This document shows, one piece after another, positions 8,016 to 15,707 of a DNA stretch of 26,990 bases (its first letter is position 1; every line of letters starts with the position of its first letter). Source of the stretch: an uncultured Atopobium sp. (lineage in GTDB: Bacteria; Actinomycetota; Coriobacteriia; Coriobacteriales; Atopobiaceae). Made by a program: the position numbers and the translations under genes. The stretch spans positions 1 through 26,990 of the forward strand of contig CALIAD010000048.1 in assembly GCA_938041635.1 (NCBI GenBank), read 5' to 3'. Below the pieces are notes generated by a model. It was not told where the DNA came from. It worked only from the letters and a program-made list of their open reading frames with translations, and searched no databases.

Positions 8016-8076
8016 GTCTGTGTGTTAACTATGTGTCGTTCGCAGGGGCGTCGGCACCTCTAGAGATGAGGAAACA

Positions 8077-8418
8077 ATGGACTACATTCGCGCTATTGAG
8101 CGTCAGCAGATCCGCGAGGACATTCCTGAGGTCCGCGTTGGTGACAACGTAAAGGTTCACTATCGTATTGTCGAGGGTGACCGTACTCGTGAGCAGGTCT
8201 TCCAGGGTGACATCATTCGTCTTTCCGGCGAGGGCTCCCGTGAGACTTTTACCGTTCGTAAGATCAGCTTTGGCATTGGTGTTGAGCGTACTTTCCCACT
8301 TCACTCACCAAAGATTGCTAAGCTTGAGGTTCTTCGCCACGGTGTTGTTCACCGCGCTAAGCTCTACTTCCTGCGCGATCGTGTTGGTAAGGCTGCTCGT
8401 CTTCGCGAGAAGCGCTAA
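8077..8418 (+). CDS. rplS: Ribosomal protein L19
   Basis: The 113-residue protein is a complete L19, a large-subunit protein at the interface with the 30S subunit. It shows the family core F.PGD-like VGDNVKVHYRIVEGDRTREQVFQGDIIRL, the signature KISFGIGVERTFPLHSPKI, and the basic tail RAKLYFLRDRVGKAARLREKR. ATG 8077 is preceded by GAGGAA. It stands alone between its own promoter and a strong terminator; in many bacteria it follows trmD. Codon use is of the highly expressed type (CGT/CGC for Arg). Confidence 0.98.
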   Translation: MDYIRAIERQQIREDIPEVRVGDNVKVHYRIVEGDRTREQVFQGDIIRLSGEGSRETFTVRKISFGIGVERTFPLHSPKIAKLEVLRHGVVHRAKLYFLRDRVGKAARLREKR

Positions 8419-8437
8419 TCAACTTCATATGCTCTTT

Positions 8438-8462
8438 AAAGCCGCCTCCGGGCGGCTTTTTT
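8438..8462 (+). terminator. Rho-independent terminator after rplS
   Basis: AAAGCCGCC (8438-8446) pairs perfectly with GGCGGCTTT (8451-8459) around a TCCG loop, and the T-run extends to 8462. Confidence 0.95.
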
Positions 8463-8492
8463 AGTACCATAGTCGTGTGGTTTGGAGAAGAC

Positions 8493-9266
8493 ATGGCTGA
8501 TTCTGCTAAAGACATACTTGCTCGTTTAAGCGATGCCCCAGAGACTGAGGTATACGAACTCATAGCTCGTTATAGCGAGGACCCCCGTAAACAGGTTATC
8601 AAGGCTCTAGAATCAGCTAAAAAGCGCATTGAAAAAGAACATGCCGAGAAGACCCGTGTAGAAGAAATGTATCGTTTTCAGAAGGAACTTTCTGGGGGCG
8701 GACTTGTTGTTGGTGTTGATGAGGTGGGCAGAGGTTCTGTAGCTGGTCCTTTAACGGTTTGCGCAGTATGTTTGCCAGAGGATCCTATCATCTATGGACT
8801 CAACGATTCCAAAAAATTAACCGCAACAAAGCGAGAGATTTTATCGGCACAAATTCAAGAAGTTGCTACAGCAATTGGCATTGCTCATATTGCTCCTCAA
8901 AGAATTGATGAAGTTGGCATGGCACAGTGTTTAAGAGACGCTATGCTTCAGGCTGTCAAAAACACAGGTATTGAGCCTGACTGCGTCTTGATTGATGGAA
9001 ATCCTATGCATATCCACCCCAAAGAGAAGACTCTTGTTAAGGGCGATGCGCGCATTGCTTCTATTGCTGCCGCTTCAATTGTTGCAAAGGTAACAAGAGA
9101 TGCTCTTATGGTGGCCTATGACGAGGAGTACCCCGGCTATCACCTGGCAGAATGTAAAGGATATGCCTCTGCTGAACACATTGAAGCTATTGGTGAGATG
9201 GGACTTTCTCCTATACATCGTGCGTCGTTTTGTGGAAACTTTGTTAAGACGCAAAGACTGTTTTAA
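8493..9266 (+). CDS. rnhB: Ribonuclease HII
   Basis: RNase HII cuts the RNA strand of RNA-DNA hybrids and removes single ribonucleotides from DNA. The 257-residue protein has an N-terminal helical, charged extension of about 70 residues, as in the Bacillus enzyme, followed by the catalytic domain. That domain opens with GVDEVGRGSVAGPL (catalytic Asp76 and Glu77), then LNDSKKLT, LIDGNP (Asp168), VKGDA (Asp185) and SIAAASIVAKVTRD. ATG 8493 is chosen because GGAG (8484-8487) lies five bases upstream; an in-frame GTG at 8475 would add only six residues and has no such site. It lies between the rplS terminator and its own terminator, so it is probably monocistronic. Confidence 0.96.
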   Translation: MADSAKDILARLSDAPETEVYELIARYSEDPRKQVIKALESAKKRIEKEHAEKTRVEEMYRFQKELSGGGLVVGVDEVGRGSVAGPLTVCAVCLPEDPIIYGLNDSKKLTATKREILSAQIQEVATAIGIAHIAPQRIDEVGMAQCLRDAMLQAVKNTGIEPDCVLIDGNPMHIHPKEKTLVKGDARIASIAAASIVAKVTRDALMVAYDEEYPGYHLAECKGYASAEHIEAIGEMGLSPIHRASFCGNFVKTQRLF

Positions 9267-9313
9267 TACATCCAATTTAAGCAATCAGATTAACTTTCAG
9301 ACGTAAACAGGGA

Positions 9314-9347
9314 CCCGTTCATTCTAAGAGGATTGAACGGGCTTTTT
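9314..9347 (+). terminator. Rho-independent terminator after rnhB
   Basis: CCCGTTCA (9314-9321) pairs with TGAACGGG (9334-9341), with a 12-base loop, and is followed by a run of five T (9343-9347). Confidence 0.85.
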
Positions 9348-9452
9348 ATATAGCCGTAAGCCCGTAATATCAAATTTTTTACTTTCGTCAGAATCATTAC
9401 GCTGTTTAGACAGACAGCAGTCAAGTTAGTGTCAAAGTGCTCCTGCAAACTG

Positions 9453-9478
9453 AACTCTCCCACTATGAAAGGAGAGTT
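9453..9478 (+). promoter_or_regulatory. Hairpin that pairs the yraN ribosome binding site
   Basis: AACTCTCC (9453-9460) and GGAGAGTT (9471-9478) form a perfect 8-bp inverted repeat with a 10-base loop. The downstream arm contains the GGAGAG Shine-Dalgarno sequence and ends one base before the yraN ATG (9479). If folded in mRNA it would hide the binding site. The loop also holds an ATG (9465) that opens a five-codon frame (MKGEL) whose TGA overlaps the yraN start; this may be chance. Confidence 0.6.
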
Positions 9479-9997
9479 ATGAGCAAGAAAGACACAAGCA
9501 AGCATCCAGGTTCTTTGCCTAATGAGGTAGAGGAGAAACCCTCACCACAGGAGGAGCCAAAAGATCAGGACAAGGTTTCTGAAGAGGACAACGCACAAGA
9601 GGGAAGAATTCCGCTAGAAGAGATGTCTTCTCGCCAAATTGGCGAGAAAGGCGAGGAGATTGCAGCAAAATACCTCATCAAAAGAGGCTACAAAATTATC
9701 CAAACTAACTGGACGTGTCAGATTGGTGAGGTTGATATTGTTGCTCAAGATGGCGATAACGTTGTGCTTGTTGAGGTAAAGACAAGACGTATTTTGAACA
9801 AAGACGATAGCATCATGCCTGAGCTGGCTGTAAATAGGGCAAAGCAAGAAAAATATAGAACGCTTGCGCTTATGTATGCAGCGCTTCATCCAGCACTTAC
9901 CTCTATTAGATTTGATGTTGTTGCTATTAATCTGGTAGCTCCAAGCACAGCAAGCCTAAGGCATTTAATTGGGGCATTTAGCTGGGACGAGCAATGA
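9479..9997 (+). CDS. yraN: UPF0102 / YraN family protein (endonuclease-like fold)
   Basis: The 172-residue protein carries the UPF0102 domain from about residue 50 to the end. It includes IGEKGEEIAAKYLIKRGY, GEVDIVAQDG (Asp86) and VLVEVKTR (Glu99, Lys101), which matches the PD-(D/E)xK nuclease pattern. Activity in the family is poorly characterised; a DNA-processing role is inferred from fold and neighbours. Most relatives are about 120 residues. Here roughly 48 extra N-terminal residues are rich in Glu, Lys, Ser and Pro and look disordered. ATG 9479 is chosen for AAAGGAGAG just upstream; an in-frame GTG at 9437 lacks support. It overlaps comM by four bases (ATGA), so the genes are translationally coupled. 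Confidence 0.9.
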   Translation: MSKKDTSKHPGSLPNEVEEKPSPQEEPKDQDKVSEEDNAQEGRIPLEEMSSRQIGEKGEEIAAKYLIKRGYKIIQTNWTCQIGEVDIVAQDGDNVVLVEVKTRRILNKDDSIMPELAVNRAKQEKYRTLALMYAALHPALTSIRFDVVAINLVAPSTASLRHLIGAFSWDEQ

Positions 9998-11490
9998 GTC
10001 AAGCAACCATCTGCGTTCATACCGCAACTCTTAGAGGAATTGAGGCAATACCTGTAGATGTGGAAGTGGGTATTTCAGGCGGCATACCTGGAATAACCAT
10101 CGTAGGAATGCCTGACAGCTCCATTATGGAATCTCGTTCTCGTGTGCGCTGCTCACTAAAAGCTGCTGGATTTACCATCCCTCGATTGCTGGTAACAATC
10201 AATTTGACGCCTGCAGATATAAAAAAGACAGGTACTGGATTTGATTTGCCTATAGCCGTTGCTATTCTTGCAGCTACTGGACAGATTCCTCAAGAGATTG
10301 TGCATAACAGGCTGTTTGTTGGAGAACTCTCATTAAACGGCAAGATCTCTTCAGTTAGAGGTATGGCAGCGTATGCAATGCTTGCTAAGAAACTGGGAAT
10401 GAAACTAATCTCCTCTTCAGATTGCAATTTGTTTGGTTCTGACTGGAGTCACGTCATAGGAATTCAATCATTGCTCAACTTGAGTTTAAGAGATCAATCA
10501 TTCTGTAAGCCATTGGTTCAGCGTAAGCATTCTGTTGAAACAGCAATGTTCAGCGAGAATTTAGACTTTGAAGAGGTGATTGATCAGGAATTAGTCAAGC
10601 GAGCAATCGTAATCGCAGCCACAGGAAACCTGGGGATGCTCATGATTGGCCCGCCAGGTGCAGGTAAAACAATGCTTGCTAAAAGAATTCCAACTATCCT
10701 CCCAGAGCTCTCTAAAGAAGAGCGCGACGAGGTATTGCTCATACATTCTGTAGCGGGGTGTGAAACAGATTCTATTCAAGCAGGTGTACGGCCATTTAGG
10801 TCTCCTCATCATTCAGCTTCTGTAGCAGGCATGATTGGAGGTGGCAGACCTGTTATCCCAGGCGAAATTTCTCTTGCCCATAAAGGCGTACTCTTTTTAG
10901 ATGAGCTGCCCGAGTTCGCTTCTAATACGCTGCAGGTTTTACGTCAGCCAATCGAAGATGGATATGTACGTCTTGCGCGAGTGGATGGCATCTATAAGTT
11001 TCCTTCTCAGTTCCAGCTCATCGCTGCAGCTAATCCCTGTCCCTGCGGATACTTTGGAGATAAAACTCACACCTGCAAGTGCTCTCCAGGAAAGATTTCT
11101 ACGTATCAATCAAAAATTGGAGGTCCTTTAATGGATCGAATAGATATTGTGTGTGATGTGGCCCGACCTTCTTCTGATCGAGTAATTCAAGGTGAGCTCG
11201 GACTCACTTCAGCAGGTATGCGCTCACTTGTTGTCTCTGGCAGAGACTTTGCTTCTTGGCGAGAAACCCGTGGAGTAGATGGCACTTCTCGTCAAAAGTA
11301 TGTGGAGACCTTTGATGAATCGGCATTGCAGCTGCTACATAGATTTGCTCGTGGACTTCATTTAGGAGGTAGAGCAATAACGCGTACCTGCAGGGTTGCA
11401 AGGACTATCGCAGACATTGCTCACCATGAAAAAGTGACAAAAGACGACGTATCTGAGGCGGTTGCCTATAGGTCTCGTTCTTTGGAGTAG
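9994..11490 (+). CDS. comM: ComM/YifB family AAA+ ATPase (Mg-chelatase-like)
   Basis: The 498-residue protein has the full ComM/YifB layout: an N-terminal Lon-protease-like domain (VEVGISGGIPGITIVGMPD, then NLTPADIKKTGTGFDLPIAVAIL), a central Mg-chelatase-type AAA+ module, and a C-terminal domain. Walker A is GPPGAGKT at residues 219-226 and Walker B is VLFLDEL with Asp303-Glu304. NPCPCGYFG, HTCKCSP and DRIDIVCDV are typical of the family. ComM in naturally transformable bacteria is a helicase that promotes branch migration during recombination of taken-up DNA. In non-competent species its role is unclear. It overlaps yraN by four bases, and dprA starts two bases after its stop, which fits a DNA-uptake or recombination operon. 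Confidence 0.95.
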   Translation: MSQATICVHTATLRGIEAIPVDVEVGISGGIPGITIVGMPDSSIMESRSRVRCSLKAAGFTIPRLLVTINLTPADIKKTGTGFDLPIAVAILAATGQIPQEIVHNRLFVGELSLNGKISSVRGMAAYAMLAKKLGMKLISSSDCNLFGSDWSHVIGIQSLLNLSLRDQSFCKPLVQRKHSVETAMFSENLDFEEVIDQELVKRAIVIAATGNLGMLMIGPPGAGKTMLAKRIPTILPELSKEERDEVLLIHSVAGCETDSIQAGVRPFRSPHHSASVAGMIGGGRPVIPGEISLAHKGVLFLDELPEFASNTLQVLRQPIEDGYVRLARVDGIYKFPSQFQLIAAANPCPCGYFGDKTHTCKCSPGKISTYQSKIGGPLMDRIDIVCDVARPSSDRVIQGELGLTSAGMRSLVVSGRDFASWRETRGVDGTSRQKYVETFDESALQLLHRFARGLHLGGRAITRTCRVARTIADIAHHEKVTKDDVSEAVAYRSRSLE

Positions 11491-11492
11491 CA

Positions 11493-12368
11493 ATGGAGAA
11501 ATGGGAGATTTCATCAGAAGATGAGGACTATCCAAAAGAATTGTTACTGCTTAACCATCCGCCTGAAATTATCTATGGAATGGGGGATAGAAGCGTTTTG
11601 CAGCAACCTTGTATGTCTGTAATTGGGGCTCGTAGGGCCACTCCATACGGCATGGCAATTGCAGAAATGGCTGGCAGATGCGCCGCTGATAACAATATTG
11701 TGGTGGTATCTGGCGGAGCTCTTGGCTGCGATTATAGGGCGGGTATGGCATCTCTTAATGCTGGTGGAAAGACTGTTGTCGTGGCAGGCTGTGGTGCAGA
11801 TGTGACATATCCAACTACCTCTTCAGAGCTTTTTGAAGCAGCGCGAGAAGGAAGGGGAGCAGTCATTTCTCTAGACAGGTGGGGAACGCCTCCAAGACGT
11901 TATGCCTTTCCTAGAAGAAATGCGGTTATTGCAGCATTAGGTAAAGTGCTTTTGGTAACGGAAGCAGGGCTTTGTTCAGGCACCATGAGTACTGCTGAGT
12001 TTGCCAACTCTCTTGGTAAAACTATTTATGCAATACCCGGGTCTATCTTCTCTCCAGCCTCTGCGGGTAGGAATAGACTCATCTCTGAAGGAGCACAAAT
12101 TATTCCTGATGAGACATCGTTGGGCATTGCAATCTCTTTAGATTTTGATTGCTTAGTTCAGGAACAAATGAAGAAAGATAAGAAGTTGACACCACTTTTA
12201 TCTGCACTTATTGCTTCTCCTTCAAGACCTGAAGAACTTGCATGGAGGTTATCAGAAAACGTACTTACCGTGTTAAATTCTCTTACTGATTATGAAGCTC
12301 GTGGATTGGTAAAAAGATTACCGGATGGAAGGTATACTCCTTCTAAAGAGTTTTATTTGGATTCGTAG
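11493..12368 (+). CDS. dprA: DprA/Smf family DNA-processing protein, divergent
   Basis: DprA binds incoming single-stranded DNA and loads RecA during transformation. The 291-residue protein keeps the Rossmann-fold core: SVIGARRATPYG, TVVVAGCGADVTYP, RYAFPRRNAVIAALG, SGTMSTAEFA and YAIPGSIFSPASAGRNRLISEGA. A C-terminal winged-helix-like segment covers about residues 230-285. The usual SGLA.GID..AH.GAL segment is changed to SGGALGCDYRAGMASL, losing the conserved Ile-Asp context and the His, so activity could differ. GGAG within the end of comM serves as its ribosome binding site. AGA/AGG codons are common. trmFO follows directly; the topA gene found between dprA and trmFO in Bacillus is not here. 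Confidence 0.9.
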   Translation: MEKWEISSEDEDYPKELLLLNHPPEIIYGMGDRSVLQQPCMSVIGARRATPYGMAIAEMAGRCAADNNIVVVSGGALGCDYRAGMASLNAGGKTVVVAGCGADVTYPTTSSELFEAAREGRGAVISLDRWGTPPRRYAFPRRNAVIAALGKVLLVTEAGLCSGTMSTAEFANSLGKTIYAIPGSIFSPASAGRNRLISEGAQIIPDETSLGIAISLDFDCLVQEQMKKDKKLTPLLSALIASPSRPEELAWRLSENVLTVLNSLTDYEARGLVKRLPDGRYTPSKEFYLDS

Positions 12369-12385
12369 TGTGTGATAGGTGAACA

Positions 12386-13720
12386 ATGACACAAAAAGTT
12401 ACTGTAGTTGGCGCTGGTTTAGCTGGAAGCGAATGTGCTTTACAGATTGCTTCACGTGGTGTTTCTGTAGAGCTCATTGAGCAGCGCCCTGTTGTTTCTT
12501 CTCCAGCACACCACACAGATATGTTTGCTGAGCTGGTCTGTTCCAACTCTCTGAAGTCCACTAAGGAAGATTCTGCAGCTGGAATTTTAAAGTCTGAGCT
12601 TAAAAAGATGGGTAGTTTTCTGCTTCGTATTGCAGAAGAAAACTCTGTTCCCGCAGGTGGTGCACTTGCGGTTAATAGAGAAGAGTTTTCAAAGGCTGTT
12701 ACTGAGCAGATCAGAAATCATCCAAACATTTCGGTAACTCATGCAGAGGTCACGGAGTTATCTGATGAGCCAACAGTTATTGCTGCAGGACCACTGTGCT
12801 CAGATAGCTTATACGAAGCAATTTCTAAGCGTGTTGGAACTAACAGAATGTCGTTTTTTGATGCAGCAGCGCCTATTGTGTCTTATGAATCAATTGACCA
12901 TTCAATTGCATTTTCTCAATCTCGTTATGAGGACTTGGGAATTGGCGATTACCTCAATTGCCCCATGAATAAAGAGGAATACGACACTTTTGTAGATGAG
13001 CTGCTTGCTGCTAAGCGTGTTATTGGCCACAATTTTGAGCAGTCTGATTTATTCCAAGCTTGTCAGCCTATTGAGGAAGTGGCAAGAACAGGACATGATT
13101 CCATTAGATTTGGCGCTTTAAAGCCAGTAGGACTTATTGATCCCAGAACGGGTAAACGCCCTTGGGCAGCAGTTCAGCTTCGTGCAGAAAATGCAGCTAA
13201 GACAGCATTTAATCTGGTTGGTTTTCAGACAAATCTTACCTGGGGAGAGCAAAAACGCGTATTTACCCTCATCCCAGGATTGGAAAACGCTGAGTTTGTT
13301 CGCTACGGCGTCATGCACAGAAACTCTTTTGTTGACTCTCCTCATGCGCTTGATGGCTCGTTTGGAATTCCGGGAACTTCTACTATTCTTGCAGGTCAAA
13401 TTACGGGTACAGAAGGCTATGTTGAGGCTATAGCATCTGGATTGCTTGCTGCGCTTAACATGTACGCTCGTTTGTTAGGCAAAGAGGAAGTCAGGCTTCC
13501 TTTGACCACTTCGTTTGGCTCTCTTGTGGGTTATGCAACAAACCCAAACACCAAAGATTATCAGCCCATGCATGTTAACTTTGGAATTTTTGAGCCACTG
13601 GACGAGCATATCAAAAGAAAAGACGAGCGCCGTCAAAAGATGGCAGAGCGTGCTCATAATGACTTTGATAAGTATCTTGCCTCTCGCCATGAACTCTTTG
13701 ATTGCGTAAAGCGTGATTAA
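12386..13720 (+). CDS. trmFO: Methylenetetrahydrofolate-tRNA-(uracil-54-C5)-methyltransferase
   Basis: TrmFO uses methylenetetrahydrofolate and reduced FAD to make 5-methyluridine at position 54 in the T-loop of tRNAs. The 444-residue protein has the usual length. It begins with the FAD dinucleotide-binding motif VVGAGLAGSECA (residues 7-18) and contains AELVCSNSLKS with Cys52 and FQACQPIEEVARTG with Cys226, the two cysteines tied to catalysis in the Bacillus enzyme. HRNSFVDSPHAL, AGQITGTEGYVEA and the C-terminal FGIFEPL are further family marks. ATG 12386 is preceded by AGGTG. It overlaps the recombinase gene by eight bases when the GTG at 13713 is used, consistent with one operon. Confidence 0.97.
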   Translation: MTQKVTVVGAGLAGSECALQIASRGVSVELIEQRPVVSSPAHHTDMFAELVCSNSLKSTKEDSAAGILKSELKKMGSFLLRIAEENSVPAGGALAVNREEFSKAVTEQIRNHPNISVTHAEVTELSDEPTVIAAGPLCSDSLYEAISKRVGTNRMSFFDAAAPIVSYESIDHSIAFSQSRYEDLGIGDYLNCPMNKEEYDTFVDELLAAKRVIGHNFEQSDLFQACQPIEEVARTGHDSIRFGALKPVGLIDPRTGKRPWAAVQLRAENAAKTAFNLVGFQTNLTWGEQKRVFTLIPGLENAEFVRYGVMHRNSFVDSPHALDGSFGIPGTSTILAGQITGTEGYVEAIASGLLAALNMYARLLGKEEVRLPLTTSFGSLVGYATNPNTKDYQPMHVNFGIFEPLDEHIKRKDERRQKMAERAHNDFDKYLASRHELFDCVKRD

Positions 13721-14639
13721 TGTGGGCATTTCTAAAGTGCAAGGAAGTCTCGTTGAACAATTTATTGAGTATTTAAGCAAGGTCAGAAATCTCTCCGAGA
13801 ATACTCTGAGGTCATATCAAACTGATCTTTTGGCATTTGAACAGTGGTGTAGCAGGGAAGGTGTTGAGGTAACTAAGGTTGATCACAGAAACCTTCGCTT
13901 GTATTTGGCCTATCTCAAACAGGCTCAATATTCAGCAAAAACGCTTAACAGACACCTGTCTGCATTACGTGGTTTTTACAAGTGGATGCAGCGAGAAAAA
14001 CTGATTGCAACTGATCCCGCTCTTGCACTTAGTAATCCTCGAGCGCCACGCAATCTTCCACACACCATGACTGACTCTGATGTAAATAGGCTTTTGGAAT
14101 CATGTGATTCCTCAACAGCAGTAGGTCTGAGGGATAGAGCATTTCTTGAGTTCTTGTATGCAACAGGTGCTCGTATTTCTGAGGTAGCAACGCTCAAGCT
14201 TGAGCAGATTGATTTACAAAATGGGACAGTACGTCTCTTTGGTAAGGGTTCTAAAGAGAGAATTGTTCCGTTGTATGAGTCTGCAATTGAGTGGCTTAAG
14301 AAGTACCTTAGGTCTTCTCGCCCTACGCTCTTGTTAAAAGACAAATCAGGGGGTGCACACTCAGCTCTCTTTATTTCTGTCAGAGGAAATGACATGAGCG
14401 CTGATTCTTTGCGCAAGGTTTTCTCGTCGTATTTAGTGGCTGCAGGACTAGACAGCTCACTTTCTCCACATGCAATGAGGCATACGTACGCCACGGAGCT
14501 TCTTGGCGGTGGAGCAGACTTGCGTATTGTCCAGGAACTTTTAGGCCATGAGTCACTCTCAACTACACAGGTGTATACACATTTGTCAGTTGATAGGCTT
14601 AAAGAAGCAGCAAAGGCAGCTCATCCAAGATCAAAATAA
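13713..14639 (+). CDS. xerC: XerC/XerD-type tyrosine recombinase
   Basis: The protein has 308 residues when started at GTG 13713. It has an N-terminal SAM-like DNA-binding domain (FIEYLSKVRNLSENTLRSYQTDLLAF, TLNRHLSALRGFYKWM) and the complete catalytic set: Arg154 (GARISEV), Lys178 (GKGSKER), His253 and Arg256 (HAMRHTYA), His279 (LGHESL) and nucleophile Tyr288 (TQVYTHLS). Xer recombinases resolve chromosome dimers at dif. The position after trmFO matches Bacillus codV (xerC). I cannot tell XerC from XerD by eye, and many actinobacteria have more than one. Start choice is uncertain: GTG 13713 overlaps trmFO, GTG 13722 is equally plausible, and neither has a strong ribosome binding site, suggesting coupling to trmFO. 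It is not part of any visible mobile element. Confidence 0.92.
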   Translation: MINVGISKVQGSLVEQFIEYLSKVRNLSENTLRSYQTDLLAFEQWCSREGVEVTKVDHRNLRLYLAYLKQAQYSAKTLNRHLSALRGFYKWMQREKLIATDPALALSNPRAPRNLPHTMTDSDVNRLLESCDSSTAVGLRDRAFLEFLYATGARISEVATLKLEQIDLQNGTVRLFGKGSKERIVPLYESAIEWLKKYLRSSRPTLLLKDKSGGAHSALFISVRGNDMSADSLRKVFSSYLVAAGLDSSLSPHAMRHTYATELLGGGADLRIVQELLGHESLSTTQVYTHLSVDRLKEAAKAAHPRSK

Positions 14640-14724
14640 ACCGTGCTTTGTTGCGGAAGATCTTGCACTTGGAAGCTTGATGTATTTGTGCAGTATTTGT
14701 AGAGGTTATGGTCTAAATTCTTTA

Positions 14725-14754
14725 TAGACGTAGCCCTTGTTTTCCTGTTATACT
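14725..14754 (+). promoter_or_regulatory. Promoter of the rpsB-tsf transcript
   Basis: TATACT (14749-14754) is a strong -10, and TAGACG (14725-14730) a 4-of-6 match to the -35 with an 18-base spacer. Transcription would start near 14761. The preceding bases after the xer stop (14640-14724) show no clear terminator or other feature. Confidence 0.65.
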
Positions 14755-14761
14755 TTCAAAA

Positions 14762-14858
14762 GTTGTGTAGAAGCACAACATGCTGTTACCAAACAGCACA
14801 AAATCGCACGTACGACTACTTGTTTGCCGTGGTGCCTAACACTAAGCCAGGTGTTGGG
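14762..14858 (+). promoter_or_regulatory. Structured 5' leader of rpsB
   Basis: Three hairpins stand in the predicted 150-base leader. GTTGTG (14762-14767) pairs with CACAAC (14774-14779). TGCTGTT (14781-14787) pairs perfectly with AACAGCA (14792-14798) around ACCA. CCTAACAC (14835-14842) pairs with GTGTTGGG (14851-14858) with one wobble, followed shortly by TTTT. Such a leader could be bound by S2 for feedback or act as an attenuator. I do not recognise it as a specific described RNA family. Confidence 0.5.
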
Positions 14859-14911
14859 TGGTTTTAACAAGGTTTGAACTCGTACGGAGGAACAACCAAT
14901 GGAGGTAAAAA

Positions 14912-15652
14912 ATGGCTGCAAAGATTACTATTCAGACTCTTCTGGATGCTGGTTGCCACTATGGTCACCAGACTCGTCGTTGGAACCCTAAGATGAAGCC
15001 ATACATCTTTGGTGAGCGCAACGGCATTTACATTCTTGACCTTAAGCAGACCATGCTTGGCGCAGACGCTGCTTACACTTTCCTGAAGAATGTTGCATCT
15101 AAGGGTGGCCGCGTTCTCTTCGTCGGCACCAAGAAGCAGGCTCAGGAGCCAATCGCTACTGAGGCAGCTCGTGCAAACATGCCTTACATCAACCAGCGTT
15201 GGCTTGGCGGTATGCTCACCAACTTTGTCACCATGCGTTCCCGCATCAAGCGCCTTGAGGAGCTTGAGGCAATGGTAGAGGATGGCCGTATGGCAACTCT
15301 TCCTAAGAAGGAGCAGGCTCTTAAGAACAAGGAGCTTCTGAAGCTTCAGCTTAACCTCGGTGGCGTCCGTGATATGACTTCTCTTCCACAGGCTCTCTTT
15401 GTTGTTGATTCCAAGCGTGAAGAGAACGCAATCCGTGAGGCAAACCGTCTTCACATCCCAGTTGTCTCCCTGCTTGACACCAACTCTGATCCAGATGTTG
15501 TTGATTACGGCATTCCTGCAAATGACGATGCTATTCGTTCCATTTCTCTTATGTGCCAGCTTGCTGCAGACGCAATTCTTGCAGGTAGCGGCAAGGAGCA
15601 GATTTCTGCTGAAGAGATGGGCGCTGAGTCCGAGACCCCAGCTGCTGAGTAA
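14912..15652 (+). CDS. rpsB: Ribosomal protein S2
   Basis: The 246-residue protein is a full-length S2 of the small subunit. Landmarks are LLDAGCHYGHQTRRWNPKM near the N-terminus, KPYIFGERNGIYILDL, RVLFVGTKKQAQEPI, RWLGGMLTNF, and VVSLLDTNSDPDVVDYGIPANDDAIRSI. The short acidic tail is usual. ATG 14912 is preceded by GGAGG (14901-14905); a second GGAGG at 14886 precedes an out-of-frame ATG at 14899. tsf follows after 55 bases, as in most bacteria. All arginines use CGT/CGC codons, matching high expression. Confidence 0.98.
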   Translation: MAAKITIQTLLDAGCHYGHQTRRWNPKMKPYIFGERNGIYILDLKQTMLGADAAYTFLKNVASKGGRVLFVGTKKQAQEPIATEAARANMPYINQRWLGGMLTNFVTMRSRIKRLEELEAMVEDGRMATLPKKEQALKNKELLKLQLNLGGVRDMTSLPQALFVVDSKREENAIREANRLHIPVVSLLDTNSDPDVVDYGIPANDDAIRSISLMCQLAADAILAGSGKEQISAEEMGAESETPAAE

Positions 15653-15707
15653 CTCTTAGCAACGGGTTAAATAATTTAGTTATTCAGTAGATTTTTGGGA
15701 GGAAAAC

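Noticed and set aside
13713..14639. Phage or integrative-element integrase
   Set aside because: The protein has Xer length and motifs, sits in the conserved trmFO-xerC order, and there is no attachment repeat or cargo nearby. The tRNA genes are 11 kb away.
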